Source of the DNA: Streptomyces exfoliatus
Lineage (GTDB): Bacteria; Actinomycetota; Actinomycetes; Streptomycetales; Streptomycetaceae
Length of the DNA: 64,000 bases
Direction of reading: 5' to 3'
Assembly: GCF_000725545.1 (NCBI RefSeq)
Contig: NZ_JNZP01000028.1
Span: 1 to 64,000, forward strand
Shown: in pieces, positions 16,783 to 24,429 of the stretch
Numbering within the stretch: the stretch's first letter is position 1
How the letters are laid out: each line of letters opens with the position of its first letter
Made by a program: the position numbers and the translations under genes
Notes under the pieces: model-generated
Seen by the model: only the letters and a program-made list of their open reading frames with translations
Databases searched by the model: none
Told to the model about the DNA's origin: nothing

Positions 16783-17430
16783 TCACCCCGCGTGGGCGAT
16801 CTCGACCGTCTCGCGGAGTTCCGGCAGGATCCCGCGCAGCACCTCGAAGGCCGGGCCGCCGCGCCCGGCGAGTGCCGCGAGCCGCTGCCGGTACGCCCAG
16901 GTGTCCGCCTCGCTGACGACGGTGCGCAGGCCGCCCGCCGCGGCCAGCGTGATCAGAGCGGCATCGCGGTCGGGCAGCGCGTCGGCGGGCTCCTGGCCGC
17001 GGAGCGTCCTTACGGCCTGATGCCGCAGGGTGTCGCCCGCCTCGGTGAGGCGCAGGTTCACGGTCGTCACGGGGACGACGCCGCCGAGGCGATGGGTGTC
17101 GAGGCTCAGATGACCGGCCTCCGCGAGCTGTTCCCGCACGGCGGTGAGAGTGGGCTTCACGCCCTGGTTGATCCAGCCCTTCCAGGCCAGCGGCCGGGAG
17201 CCGGCGATCAACTCGGCCAGCTCGTCGAGCGCCGGCTCTCCCGTCGACGCCCCCGCGCCCACGGCGGGCCTGCCACCGGCGTCGACGATGAACCCGCGCA
17301 GCGCAAGCTCCGCCAGCGCCCCCGCCCGCACCACGTAGCCGATGGTGTCGGTGCTGGTGAGCTTCTGCGTGTCCGTGTTCCACGCGAGGAGGTACAGACG
17401 GGCCGGGAGTGAAAGCTGGTGCTGCGGCAT
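16783..17430 (-). CDS. GPP34 (GOLPH3-like) family protein
   Basis: A 215-residue soluble protein of the family that includes yeast Vps74 and human GOLPH3. Features are the N-terminal LPARLYLLAWN, LAELALRGFIVD near residues 40-50 and the C-terminal AALITLAAAGGLRTVV. In eukaryotes the family binds phosphoinositides and Golgi enzymes. In actinobacteria the role is unknown, and many Streptomyces carry several paralogues, often near regulators. The ATG follows AGGAGGGCTCCC. It lies 89 bp upstream of the two-component system on the same strand and could be co-regulated. Confidence 0.9.
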   Translation of the reverse strand: MPQHQLSLPARLYLLAWNTDTQKLTSTDTIGYVVRAGALAELALRGFIVDAGGRPAVGAGASTGEPALDELAELIAGSRPLAWKGWINQGVKPTLTAVREQLAEAGHLSLDTHRLGGVVPVTTVNLRLTEAGDTLRHQAVRTLRGQEPADALPDRDAALITLAAAGGLRTVVSEADTWAYRQRLAALAGRGGPAFEVLRGILPELRETVEIAHAG

Positions 17431-17938
17431 GGGAGCCCTCCTGGGGACGACGCGTGGTCGAGTCGCGTCACAGGAGCGAGCCTAGGCAGCGCCGCCGGGA
17501 CCCCACATCACCTGCCCGAACGATTCGACCCCCGCCGCCCGGCGGGTTTGAGAACGTTGCGTTCACGACCGCCCGCGCATCCCGGGCCCACCCGCCCGCC
17601 CTGTCCCAGTTCCGGGGGCGTCCGCCACCGTCTGCCGAGGAAGCTGCGCCGCTGGTCAGGCGGCTGCACGATCGAAGGCGGAAGGTGGGGGACGCCCATG
17701 GACCGCACGCGAACTGAGACCTCGACCGAGACCGCAACGGCTTCGACGGGGCAGGTGATGCACGGCCATGCGGGCAGGGGCAAGAGGTGGAGCCAGCACC
17801 CACCCTCCGCAACCCGGTGCAGCCTCGCCATCCGGAGGTCGCTCGACGTCCAGGTGCAGTACAACCTTTCGCGACCTCGCCGTGTCGAACGGGTGGACGG
17901 GGAGCGCAGGGGTGCTTCCGGAGATCGAGGAGGTCCAC
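17431..17938. other. 508-bp gap without a clear gene
   Basis: This gap separates the divergent GPP34 and secreted-protein genes, so it should hold both promoters. Open frames cross it, for example from an ATG at 17699, but their products are low complexity and run into the secreted gene out of frame. A short GC hairpin (CCCGCC-GCCC-GGCGGG, followed by TTT) sits near 17533. I see no other structure. Confidence 0.5.
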
Positions 17939-19267
17939 GTGGCACGTGTGCGTACGGCCGTGGTGGCGGCGGCATTGGTCGCGGCGCTGGCGCCGGCGAC
18001 GTTCGGGGGCTCGGCGGCCTTCGCCGCGTCCCCGGCGGCGACCGCCGCCGGCCCGACGGCGGCGGAGGTCGGGACGGTCGTCCAGGAGGGCGGTCGGCTG
18101 ACCGTTCCGGCCGGCGAGGAAGGGCCGGTGACGCTGCGGTTCACGGCCACGCTGCCGGCGGGCGTCAAGGGGCCGGTGACCGCCTCCTTCCAACTGGACA
18201 CCTGGCTGACCGAGGACGAGCCGGGCAGTTCGCCGGTGAGCCAGGACGTGATCCGCTCCGTCTGCGCGGTCAACGGCGTCTCGTACGGGGAGTGCGCGTG
18301 GAACATGCCCTACTTCCCGCCCGTCCTGCATGATCCGCCCACCCGGCCCTCCCTCGACCTTCCCGCGGTGCCGGCCGCCGAGACCCTCACCTACACCGTC
18401 ACCCTGGACGCCGACCGGACCGCGACCGTCCTGGGCCACCCGAACGCCCTGGTCGCGCTGATGGACAGCACGGGCGCGACCGTGGCCCAGGGCACGCTCG
18501 GCCTCGACTTCGTCCCCGGGACGCCTCCGCCGGGGCAGCGCGGCGCCGTCCACGCGCGGGACAAGGACGGCGTGCTGTGGCGGTACGAGGGCACGGGCGA
18601 CGTCTCCCGGCCGTTCGCGACGCGCAAGCGGGTCGGCGGCGGCTGGAACGCCTACACCGCCGTCGCCCCGCTCACCTCCGCCACGGCGGACGGCCGGGGC
18701 GGCCTCGTCGCCCGCGACCAGGCGGGGGTCCTCTGGTACTACGCGGGCACCGGCAAGCCCTCCGCGCCCTTCGCGCCGCGGCAGCGGGTGGGCGGCGGCT
18801 GGAACACCTACACGGCCCTCGTCGGCGTCGGTGACGGCAGTCTGGTCGCCCGGGACAGGGACGGCGTGATGTGGCGCTACAAGGCGGAGCACAACACGCT
18901 GTACGGACCGCGACAGCGGGTGGGCGGCGGCTGGAACACGTACACCGCCCTGACCATGTCGGGCGCCCACGACGGGGCCCTGGGCCGTGACAAGGACGGC
19001 GTGCTGTGGAAGTACAACCGCTACGGCCCCTATCCCTCCCCGCCCTTCCAGCAGCGCCAGCGCGTCGGCGGCGGGTGGAACACGTACACGGCGATCGCGG
19101 GCACCGCCGAACTCGGACGTGACGATCGCCCCGATCTCGTCGCACGGGACAGGGACGGCAAGCTCTGGCTCTACCAGGGCGCGTACAAGCCCCTGTCCGG
19201 CCTCGTCCCCGGCTCCTCCCGCTCCCTCGTCGGCGGCGGCTGGAACACCTACGACCTGATCTTCTGA
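17939..19267 (+). CDS. secreted repeat protein, probable beta-propeller
   Basis: A 442-residue exported protein. A Sec signal peptide ends near residue 32 (VVAAALVAALAPATFGGSAAFA, cut after AFA or nearby). Residues 40-195 form a beta-rich domain with a Cys pair (RSVCAVNGVSYGECAW). From about residue 200 to the end there are five units of some 45-50 residues. Each pairs a D-x-D-G-x-LW-x-Y strand (DKDGVLWRY, DRDGVMWRY) with RVGGGWNTYTA. Such units resemble the tachylectin/VCBS-like propellers of Streptomyces secreted proteins, which may bind sugars. The GTG start has GAGGAGG 5 nt upstream. Confidence 0.88.
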   Translation: MARVRTAVVAAALVAALAPATFGGSAAFAASPAATAAGPTAAEVGTVVQEGGRLTVPAGEEGPVTLRFTATLPAGVKGPVTASFQLDTWLTEDEPGSSPVSQDVIRSVCAVNGVSYGECAWNMPYFPPVLHDPPTRPSLDLPAVPAAETLTYTVTLDADRTATVLGHPNALVALMDSTGATVAQGTLGLDFVPGTPPPGQRGAVHARDKDGVLWRYEGTGDVSRPFATRKRVGGGWNAYTAVAPLTSATADGRGGLVARDQAGVLWYYAGTGKPSAPFAPRQRVGGGWNTYTALVGVGDGSLVARDRDGVMWRYKAEHNTLYGPRQRVGGGWNTYTALTMSGAHDGALGRDKDGVLWKYNRYGPYPSPPFQQRQRVGGGWNTYTAIAGTAELGRDDRPDLVARDRDGKLWLYQGAYKPLSGLVPGSSRSLVGGGWNTYDLIF

Positions 19268-19369
19268 GCGGTACGTCAAGGTAGGCCGCTCCCGTCGCAT
19301 GCGCTTGGTCGAACTGAACGCGTTTGTCGCCCAGTTGCAGCCTCAGACCGATTGACCGACGAAGACGCA

Positions 19370-19398
19370 GAGGCCCCCCGGAGTTCACCGGGGGCCTC
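19370..19398 (+). terminator. terminator after the secreted protein gene
   Basis: GAGGCCCCCCGG and CCGGGGGCCTC form a strong stem around a short loop (one extra C on one arm), about 100 nt after the stop of the secreted protein. The rest of 19268-19561 shows nothing I recognise. Confidence 0.7.
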
Positions 19399-19561
19399 CC
19401 CCGTGGAAGTGGGGCGCTCCGAGTTGTCACGGGAGGCCATGCGGCGGATGGTCGACACGTGCCAGCCTCAGCGCCAGCGGGCTGCCCCACCCGCACCCGC
19501 TACTGAGACCACGGACAGCCGGACGGCCCGCGCAAGGCTCCGCCGTCGCATTCGGCAAATC

Positions 19562-19633
19562 AAAAACCCCAGGTCACGGCGAGTGAGTCCTGGGGTAATT
19601 CCGAGCCGCCTTCGGGATTCGAACCCGAGACCT
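19562..19633. repeat. tRNA-Thr 3'-end copy (candidate attachment site)
   Basis: These 72 bp are identical to 21311-21382, which covers the last 30 nt of the tRNA-Thr gene and its terminator. Similarity continues weakly for about 15 nt into the anticodon loop and then stops. The copy lacks the D arm, the 5' acceptor strand and a pairing anticodon stem, so it is not a functional tRNA. A displaced tRNA 3' end next to an intact tRNA is the usual mark left by a tRNA-targeting integrase. Confidence 0.85.
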
Positions 19634-19807
19634 CCGCATGACGAGGCCCGCACGATCATCCTGGACGTGCCGAGCGGTGCCGCCGAATCCCGTTTCCGCT
19701 GATCCGAGGCTTGCAGCCCTAATCGGCCTGACGGCTGCCCCACTCCGGTGCCATCCAGTCCGCTCGCGCAGCCGCTCACGCAAACCGGGTCGCCTACAGG
19801 AGGGGGG
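19634..19807. other. short gap beside the att copy
   Basis: Between the tRNA 3'-end copy and the end of the Uma2 gene I see no gene, hairpin or known motif. Confidence 0.5.
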
Positions 19808-20374
19808 TCAGACTCTGCCGAGGTCGACCTCCATTGCGAAGGGTGCCGAAACCTTGACGACGCCGGTGAACACTTCCCCGTCCCGGTAGGCCCTGGCAGC
19901 AGGGTCCAGAACGTAGGTGTACACGAGAGGGACGCCGGTAACGGCCTGCTCGACCCTCCAGTAGAAGGCGATACCGGCCTTGGCGTACTGGTCCGTCTTC
20001 ACGATCCGGTCGGTGGTCTCCGATCCCGGTGAGACAACCTCCACGACCAGGAGCACGTGCTCAGGGCGGGTGGGCGTGATGTCGATCGTGTCGGCGCGGT
20101 ACACAACGACATCCGGGCGCCGATTCGTGAGCGGGACGTCCTGGAGACGGACATCGAAGTCGGTATCGGCGTTCCAGTCAGGCCCCGCAGCCGCCTCCAA
20201 GGCATTCGCCAGGATCCGAGCAAGCCGGTTGTGGCGCTTGGACGCACTGGGACTCAGGACGACCATCCCGTCCACGATCTCGATCCCCGCACACTGCTCC
20301 TCGGACCAGGAGTCGTACTGCTCCGCCGTGATCTGCTCGTGCATCCACGCAGGGGCTGCCATCTCGGCAGTCAT
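19808..20374 (-). CDS. Uma2-family (DUF820) endonuclease
   Basis: A 188-residue PD-(D/E)XK-fold nuclease family protein. Family blocks are MTAEQYDSW-like ITAEQYDSWSEE, EIVDGMVVLSPSAS followed by HNRLARILANALE, then NRRPDVVVYRAD and VLLVVEVVSPGSETTDRIVKTDQY with YAKAGIAFYW. PDVVV, EVVS and the following Lys fit the D-ExK core. The ATG has GGGAGG 6 nt upstream, so the gene looks intact. It is the only apparently complete gene between the two tRNA-derived repeats. Uma2 genes are numerous in Streptomyces and cyanobacteria, and their natural substrate is not settled. Confidence 0.9.
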   Translation of the reverse strand: MTAEMAAPAWMHEQITAEQYDSWSEEQCAGIEIVDGMVVLSPSASKRHNRLARILANALEAAAGPDWNADTDFDVRLQDVPLTNRRPDVVVYRADTIDITPTRPEHVLLVVEVVSPGSETTDRIVKTDQYAKAGIAFYWRVEQAVTGVPLVYTYVLDPAARAYRDGEVFTGVVKVSAPFAMEVDLGRV

Positions 20375-20857
20375 GACGCACCTCCCGGACACCATGCGGG
20401 CGGGCCCGATCCCGCTGAACTCAGCGTACTGTCTCAGCTCCCGCAGCACGTTGGACGCCAGAACAGCCGGCATGCGCGCTTCGGCCGTCCAGCAGGAGAC
20501 AGCGGAGGGTGGGCCGTCCCCCGCTGCCGAGGGAGAGAGGGCGACTGCAGTCGACCTCCTCCGATTCCGATCACTGAGCAGCACGGTGGCGCACGATCGG
20601 TCTCCCTGGGGGGTCAGGTTTTCGCACGCATCCCATGCCGTGGTGCTGGGCCCCCGTCGCGCAGGACACTCCGCCTCGTCGACTACGACGGAATGTACGT
20701 GCCCGCGCTCAAGGGTCAGGGAGCAACGGAGAGCGGTCACCGCCACTACCAGTCCCCGACCCGCACCAGCTCGGAATTCGGCCCCTCGGCCCCACGATGG
20801 ACCGTTTCTCGTCCTGGGTCATCTACCTCGCCCTGGTCTCGATCGCCACTGACCCCA
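20375..20857. other. gap inside the tRNA-Thr island
   Basis: About 480 bp of lower and less regular GC than the neighbours. Several frames are open, but none shows family similarity or consistent third-position bias. It contains the Uma2 promoter region and perhaps decayed coding sequence. Confidence 0.4.
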
Positions 20858-21190
20858 CGCCCAGGACAAGCTTCGCCAGGCCTCCATCAGGTCAAGGTTC
20901 CGGGCGTCGGCGAGGTACGGGCGCGCGCACTCGAAAGCTGGCGGGCCTCACTGGAGCAACGGGCCCGGCAGTCGGCTCCCACGGCTGTAAGCGCCCAGGA
21001 GCGGACCACGATCCGTCAGCAGTTCGCTGCCGAGAAGAAGCGCCACGAAGCGGAGATCACTCAGGCCAAGCTCACCGACGCCACCACAACCCACGACCTG
21101 ATGGCCACCCGGCTCGCCATCGCGAGCACGGAGCACCGTCGTGCATTCAGCCTGCGCCGCTACCTCCGCTGTGTCGCGACGGGCCGCTGA
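20858..21190 (+). pseudogene. C-terminal remnant of a helix-hairpin-helix/coiled-coil protein
   Basis: The frame ending at TGA 21188-21190 encodes a plausible protein tail of about 110 residues. VKVPGVGEVRARALESWR looks like a helix-hairpin-helix motif. A charged helix follows (TTIRQQFAAEKKRHEAEITQ) and the end is Arg-rich (RRAFSLRRYLRCVATGR). No start codon with a ribosome site precedes it, and the upstream sequence in this frame is unconvincing. I read it as the 3' end of a gene that lost its front, inside the tRNA-Thr island. Confidence 0.55.
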
Positions 21191-21309
21191 CCCGAGACGA
21201 CCGGCGGGCGAGACCCGTGTCCACGGGTTCGCAGCCCCTTCGCTCACGCATGCTCACGCGCGAGGTCTCGGATCCCCGCTGCCGCATGTCCGCTCAGGCA
21301 GAAGGCATG

Positions 21310-21345
21310 AAAAAACCCCAGGTCACGGCGAGTGAGTCCTGGGGT
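21310..21345 (-). terminator. tRNA-Thr terminator
   Basis: On the minus strand ACCCCAGG pairs with CCTGGGGT, with four more pairs inside, and the stem is followed directly by a run of T. This is a textbook intrinsic terminator just past the tRNA 3' end. The same hairpin is present in the second copy at 19562. Confidence 0.9.
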
Positions 21346-21382
21346 AATTCCGAGCCGCCTTCGGGATTCGAACCCGAGACCT
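21311..21382. repeat. 72-bp direct repeat, tRNA-side copy
   Basis: Identical to 19562-19633. It spans the tRNA-Thr T arm, 3' acceptor strand, discriminator and terminator. The distance between the copies is 1749 bp, which would be the size of the inserted element if this is an integration scar. Confidence 0.9.
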
Positions 21383-21426
21383 ACGCATTACGAGTGCGTT
21401 GCTCTGGCCAGCTGAGCTAAGGCGGC
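21353..21426 (-). tRNA. tRNA-Thr (anticodon CGT)
   Basis: A complete cloverleaf on the minus strand. The acceptor GCCGCCT pairs with AGGCGGC, the D arm is GCTCAGCTGGCCAGAGC, the anticodon stem ACGCA/TGCGT encloses loop CTCGTAA with anticodon CGT, and the T arm is TCGGGTTCGAATCCCGA. CCA is not encoded. The first 44 nt are unique, while the last 30 nt are repeated exactly at 19604-19633. Confidence 0.97.
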
Positions 21427-21511
21427 TTGCCGTGCAGACCCATGGTGGGTGCAGCAGCGCGGCCAAGTCTACACAGTTTCCAGGGGTGCTCCGACCACCC
21501 TCGGATCATGG

Positions 21512-23062
21512 CTATGAGCAGCGCTTTCCGTCCTGCGGAGGCGTGCCTTCCAGGAGGTAGGTGTTGACGGCCGTGTCGACGCAGTCGCTTCCCCGGCCGT
21601 ACGCCGTGTGGCCGTCGCCCTCGTACGTCAGGAGCGTGCCGGAGGAGAGCTGGCCGGCGAGGGACTGGGCCCACTTGTACGGGGTGGCCGGGTCGCGGGT
21701 GGTGCCGACGACCAGGATCGGGGCGGCGCCTTCGGCGGTGATGCGGTGCGGCCGGCCGGTGGCCGGGGTCGGCCAGGAGGTGCAGTTCAGGGCCGCCCAC
21801 GCGAGGCCCTCGCCGAAGACCGGGGAGGCCTTCTCGAAGGACGGGACGGCCTTCTCGGCGTCGGCCGGGCCGGTGTAGGCCGGCGGCAGGTCCAGGCAGT
21901 TCACGGCGGCGTTGGCGAACATGAGGTTGGCGTACGTGCCGTCGGCCTCCCGCTCGTAGTAGCTGTCGGCCAGGGCGAGGAGGCCCGAGCCCTCGCCGCC
22001 GATCGCCCGGGTGAGGGCCTCGCGCAGCTGGGGCCAGGCGCCCTCGTCGTACATCGCGGCGATCACGCCGGTGGTGGCGAGGGACTCGCCGAGCGGGCGG
22101 CTCTCGCCGGTGGGGACGGGCTCGGCGTCCACGTCGCGGAAGAACTTCTTCATGGCCTCGCCGGCCGCCGCGACCGACTCCGTGCCGAGCGGGCAGTCCG
22201 GCTTGCTCACGCAGTCCGCGGCGAAGGCCCGGAACGCGGTCTCGAAGCCGCCGGTCTGGTCGCGGTTGAGCTCGACCGCCGGCAGCGACGGGTCCATCGC
22301 CCCGTCGAGGACGAGGCGGCCGACCCTGCCGGGGAAGAGTTCGGCGTAGGTGGCGCCGAGGAACGTGCCGTACGAGGCCCCCACGTAGCTCAGCTTCTCG
22401 TCGCCGAGCACCGCCCGCAGGATGTCCATGTCACGGGCCGTCTCGACGGTGGAGACGTGCGGCAGGATCTTCCCCGAGCGCTTCTCGCAGCCGGCCGCGA
22501 ACTCCTTGAAGGCGGCGCTGAGCGCGGCGGTCTCCTTGGCGTCGTCGGGGGTCTGGTCGACCTGCGTGTACGTGTCCATCTGCGGGCCCGTCAGGCACTC
22601 GACGGGCTCGCTGCGGGCGACTCCGCGGGGGTCGACGGCCACCATGTCGTAGCGGGCGCGGACGGGCGCCGGGTAGCCGATGCCCGCGTACCCCTGGAGG
22701 TAGCCGACGGCGGAGCCGCCGGGGCCGCCCGGATTGACCAGGAGCGAACCGAGCCGCTTGCCGGGGCCCGTCGCCCGGACCCGGGAGACGGCCAGCGCGA
22801 TCTCACCGCCGTCCGGCTTCGCGTAGTCGAGCGGGGCGCGCAGGGTGGCGCACTGGAAGCCGGTGACTCCGCAGTCGCGCCACGTCAGCTTCTGGGCGTA
22901 GTACTTCCGCAGCGCCTCGGCGTCGGGTGAGCTCGACGGGGCCGAGCGGGCCGCTGTGGTGCGGGACGCCGCCGCGTCGCTTCCGCTCGTGCAGCCGGAG
23001 AGGATCAGCCCGGCGGCCGCGAGGGCCGTGGCGGACGTACGGAGCAAACGCCTGGAGTCCAT
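21512..23062 (-). CDS. secreted tripeptidyl aminopeptidase-like lipoprotein (S33 family)
   Basis: An exported alpha/beta-hydrolase of 516 residues. A lipoprotein signal ends in LILSGC (Cys24). The oxyanion region NPGGPGGSA, the nucleophile elbow GASYGTFLG and the C-terminal His in YEGDGHTAYGRGSDC match the Streptomyces Tap/SlpD/SlpE group, which removes tripeptides from the N-terminus of secreted proteins. The TAP C-terminal domain is present with paired Cys near the end. The gene is transcribed toward the tRNA-Thr gene, 86 bp away. Confidence 0.93.
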   Translation of the reverse strand: MDSRRLLRTSATALAAAGLILSGCTSGSDAAASRTTAARSAPSSSPDAEALRKYYAQKLTWRDCGVTGFQCATLRAPLDYAKPDGGEIALAVSRVRATGPGKRLGSLLVNPGGPGGSAVGYLQGYAGIGYPAPVRARYDMVAVDPRGVARSEPVECLTGPQMDTYTQVDQTPDDAKETAALSAAFKEFAAGCEKRSGKILPHVSTVETARDMDILRAVLGDEKLSYVGASYGTFLGATYAELFPGRVGRLVLDGAMDPSLPAVELNRDQTGGFETAFRAFAADCVSKPDCPLGTESVAAAGEAMKKFFRDVDAEPVPTGESRPLGESLATTGVIAAMYDEGAWPQLREALTRAIGGEGSGLLALADSYYEREADGTYANLMFANAAVNCLDLPPAYTGPADAEKAVPSFEKASPVFGEGLAWAALNCTSWPTPATGRPHRITAEGAAPILVVGTTRDPATPYKWAQSLAGQLSSGTLLTYEGDGHTAYGRGSDCVDTAVNTYLLEGTPPQDGKRCS

Positions 23063-23147
23063 TGCCGGAGCGTATCCGGACCGGTACGGACCGTGTCCAA
23101 TCGTGCTGTGTCCACCAACCGCCCCGGCTCGGCCGTCCCGCTCCGGT

Positions 23148-24350
23148 TCAGCCGCGCAGCGCCAGCGTCATCGCCTCCACCGCGAGCAGCGGGGCCACGT
23201 TCCGGTCGAGGGCCACGCGGCAGGCAAGGACCGCCTCGATCCGGCGGAGGGTGCGCTCCGGGGTGGTGTCCCGGGCGATCCGCTCCAGGGCGTCCCGTAC
23301 GTCCGTGTTCGCCAGGGGCGCTCCTGAGCGCAGCTGGAGGACGAGGACGTCACGGTAGAAGCCGGTCAGTTCGGTGAGGGCGAGGTCCAGGCTGTCGATC
23401 TGCGTCCGCTTCTTGCGCCGCTTCTGGTCCGCCTCCAGGTCCTTCATCATGCCGGACGTGCCGCGGGGCAGCCGCTCGCCGGGGCCCACGCCGAGAGCCG
23501 CCTTCAGCTCCTCCGTCTCCCTGGCGTCGGACTCCTCCGCCACCTGGTCGGCGTCCTCCGTCGCCGTGTCGATCAGCTCCTGGGCGGCCTTGAGGCAGCC
23601 GCCGACGTCGTCGACCCGCAGGGGCACCTTGAGGACGGCGGCCCTGCGCGCCCGGGCCCGGTCGTCGGTGGCGAGCCGCCGGGCGCGGTCGATGTGTCCC
23701 TGGGTGGCCCGGGCGGCGGCGTGGGCCGTCTCGGGGTCGATGCCGTCGCGCCGCACGAGTACGTCGGCGACCGCGTCCACCGGAGGCGTCCGGAGGTTGA
23801 GGTGGCGGCAGCGGGAGCGGATCGTGGGCAGCACGTCCTCGATCGAGGGCGCGCAGAGGAGCCAGACGGTACGGGGAGCGGGCTCCTCCACGGCCTTCAG
23901 GACCGCGTTGGCCGACTTCTCGTTCAGCCGCTCGGCGTCGGCCACCAGGATCACCTGCCAGCGGCCGTTGGCCGGCGCGGTGTACGACTTGCGGACGGTG
24001 TCGCGCATGTCCTCGACGCGCACCACGGCGCCGACGGCGGTGACCGTGGTGATGTCGGCGTGGGTGCCGACCAGCGCCGTGTGACAGCCGGTGCAGAAGC
24101 CGCAGCCCGGCGCCCCGCCGAGCGCCCGGTCGGGGCTCACGCACTGCAGCGCGGCGGCGAACGCCCGCGCGGCGGTCTCCACACCGGACCCCGGCGGACC
24201 GGTGAAGAGCCAGGCGTGGGTCATCTGGGAGGTGTCGGGTTCGGGCTCCCCCGCGGCATGGGCGGTGACGAACGCGTCGGCGTCCCGCGCGGCGGCGGCC
24301 AGCTGCTCCTCGACCCGTGTCTGTCCGACCAGGTCGTCCCATACGGCCAT
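23148..24350 (-). CDS. holB: DNA polymerase III delta' subunit
   Basis: A clamp-loader subunit of 400 residues. The AAA+ fold is visible: FTGPPGSGVET occupies the Walker A site but has Val in place of the essential Lys, as expected for delta', which does not hydrolyse ATP. A zinc module follows (CGFCTGCHTAL with an earlier Cys). ILVADAERLNEKSANAVLKAVEEP and the sensor segment PTIRSRCRHL are typical. It lies 79 bp downstream of the thymidylate kinase fusion gene, an order shared by many bacteria (tmk-holB). Confidence 0.95.
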   Translation of the reverse strand: MAVWDDLVGQTRVEEQLAAAARDADAFVTAHAAGEPEPDTSQMTHAWLFTGPPGSGVETAARAFAAALQCVSPDRALGGAPGCGFCTGCHTALVGTHADITTVTAVGAVVRVEDMRDTVRKSYTAPANGRWQVILVADAERLNEKSANAVLKAVEEPAPRTVWLLCAPSIEDVLPTIRSRCRHLNLRTPPVDAVADVLVRRDGIDPETAHAAARATQGHIDRARRLATDDRARARRAAVLKVPLRVDDVGGCLKAAQELIDTATEDADQVAEESDARETEELKAALGVGPGERLPRGTSGMMKDLEADQKRRKKRTQIDSLDLALTELTGFYRDVLVLQLRSGAPLANTDVRDALERIARDTTPERTLRRIEAVLACRVALDRNVAPLLAVEAMTLALRG

Positions 24351-24429
24351 GTCTGCCCCTCCTCAGGTACGCCTCCCATTGTGGGGCAGTCCTCTGACAA
24401 CCCCCGCCGGACGGCCGCCCCGGCCGGGG

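Noticed and set aside
17699..18333. Possible gene starting at ATG 17699
   Set aside because: It runs out of frame through the secreted protein gene, and its sequence is low complexity after the first 20 codons.
19562..19640. Second tRNA-Thr gene
   Set aside because: Only the 3' half is present; no D arm or acceptor 5' strand and no anticodon stem can form.
20635..21420. Open frame across the tRNA-Thr gene
   Set aside because: Its C-terminus is a translation of the tRNA and terminator, and it lacks a ribosome site.
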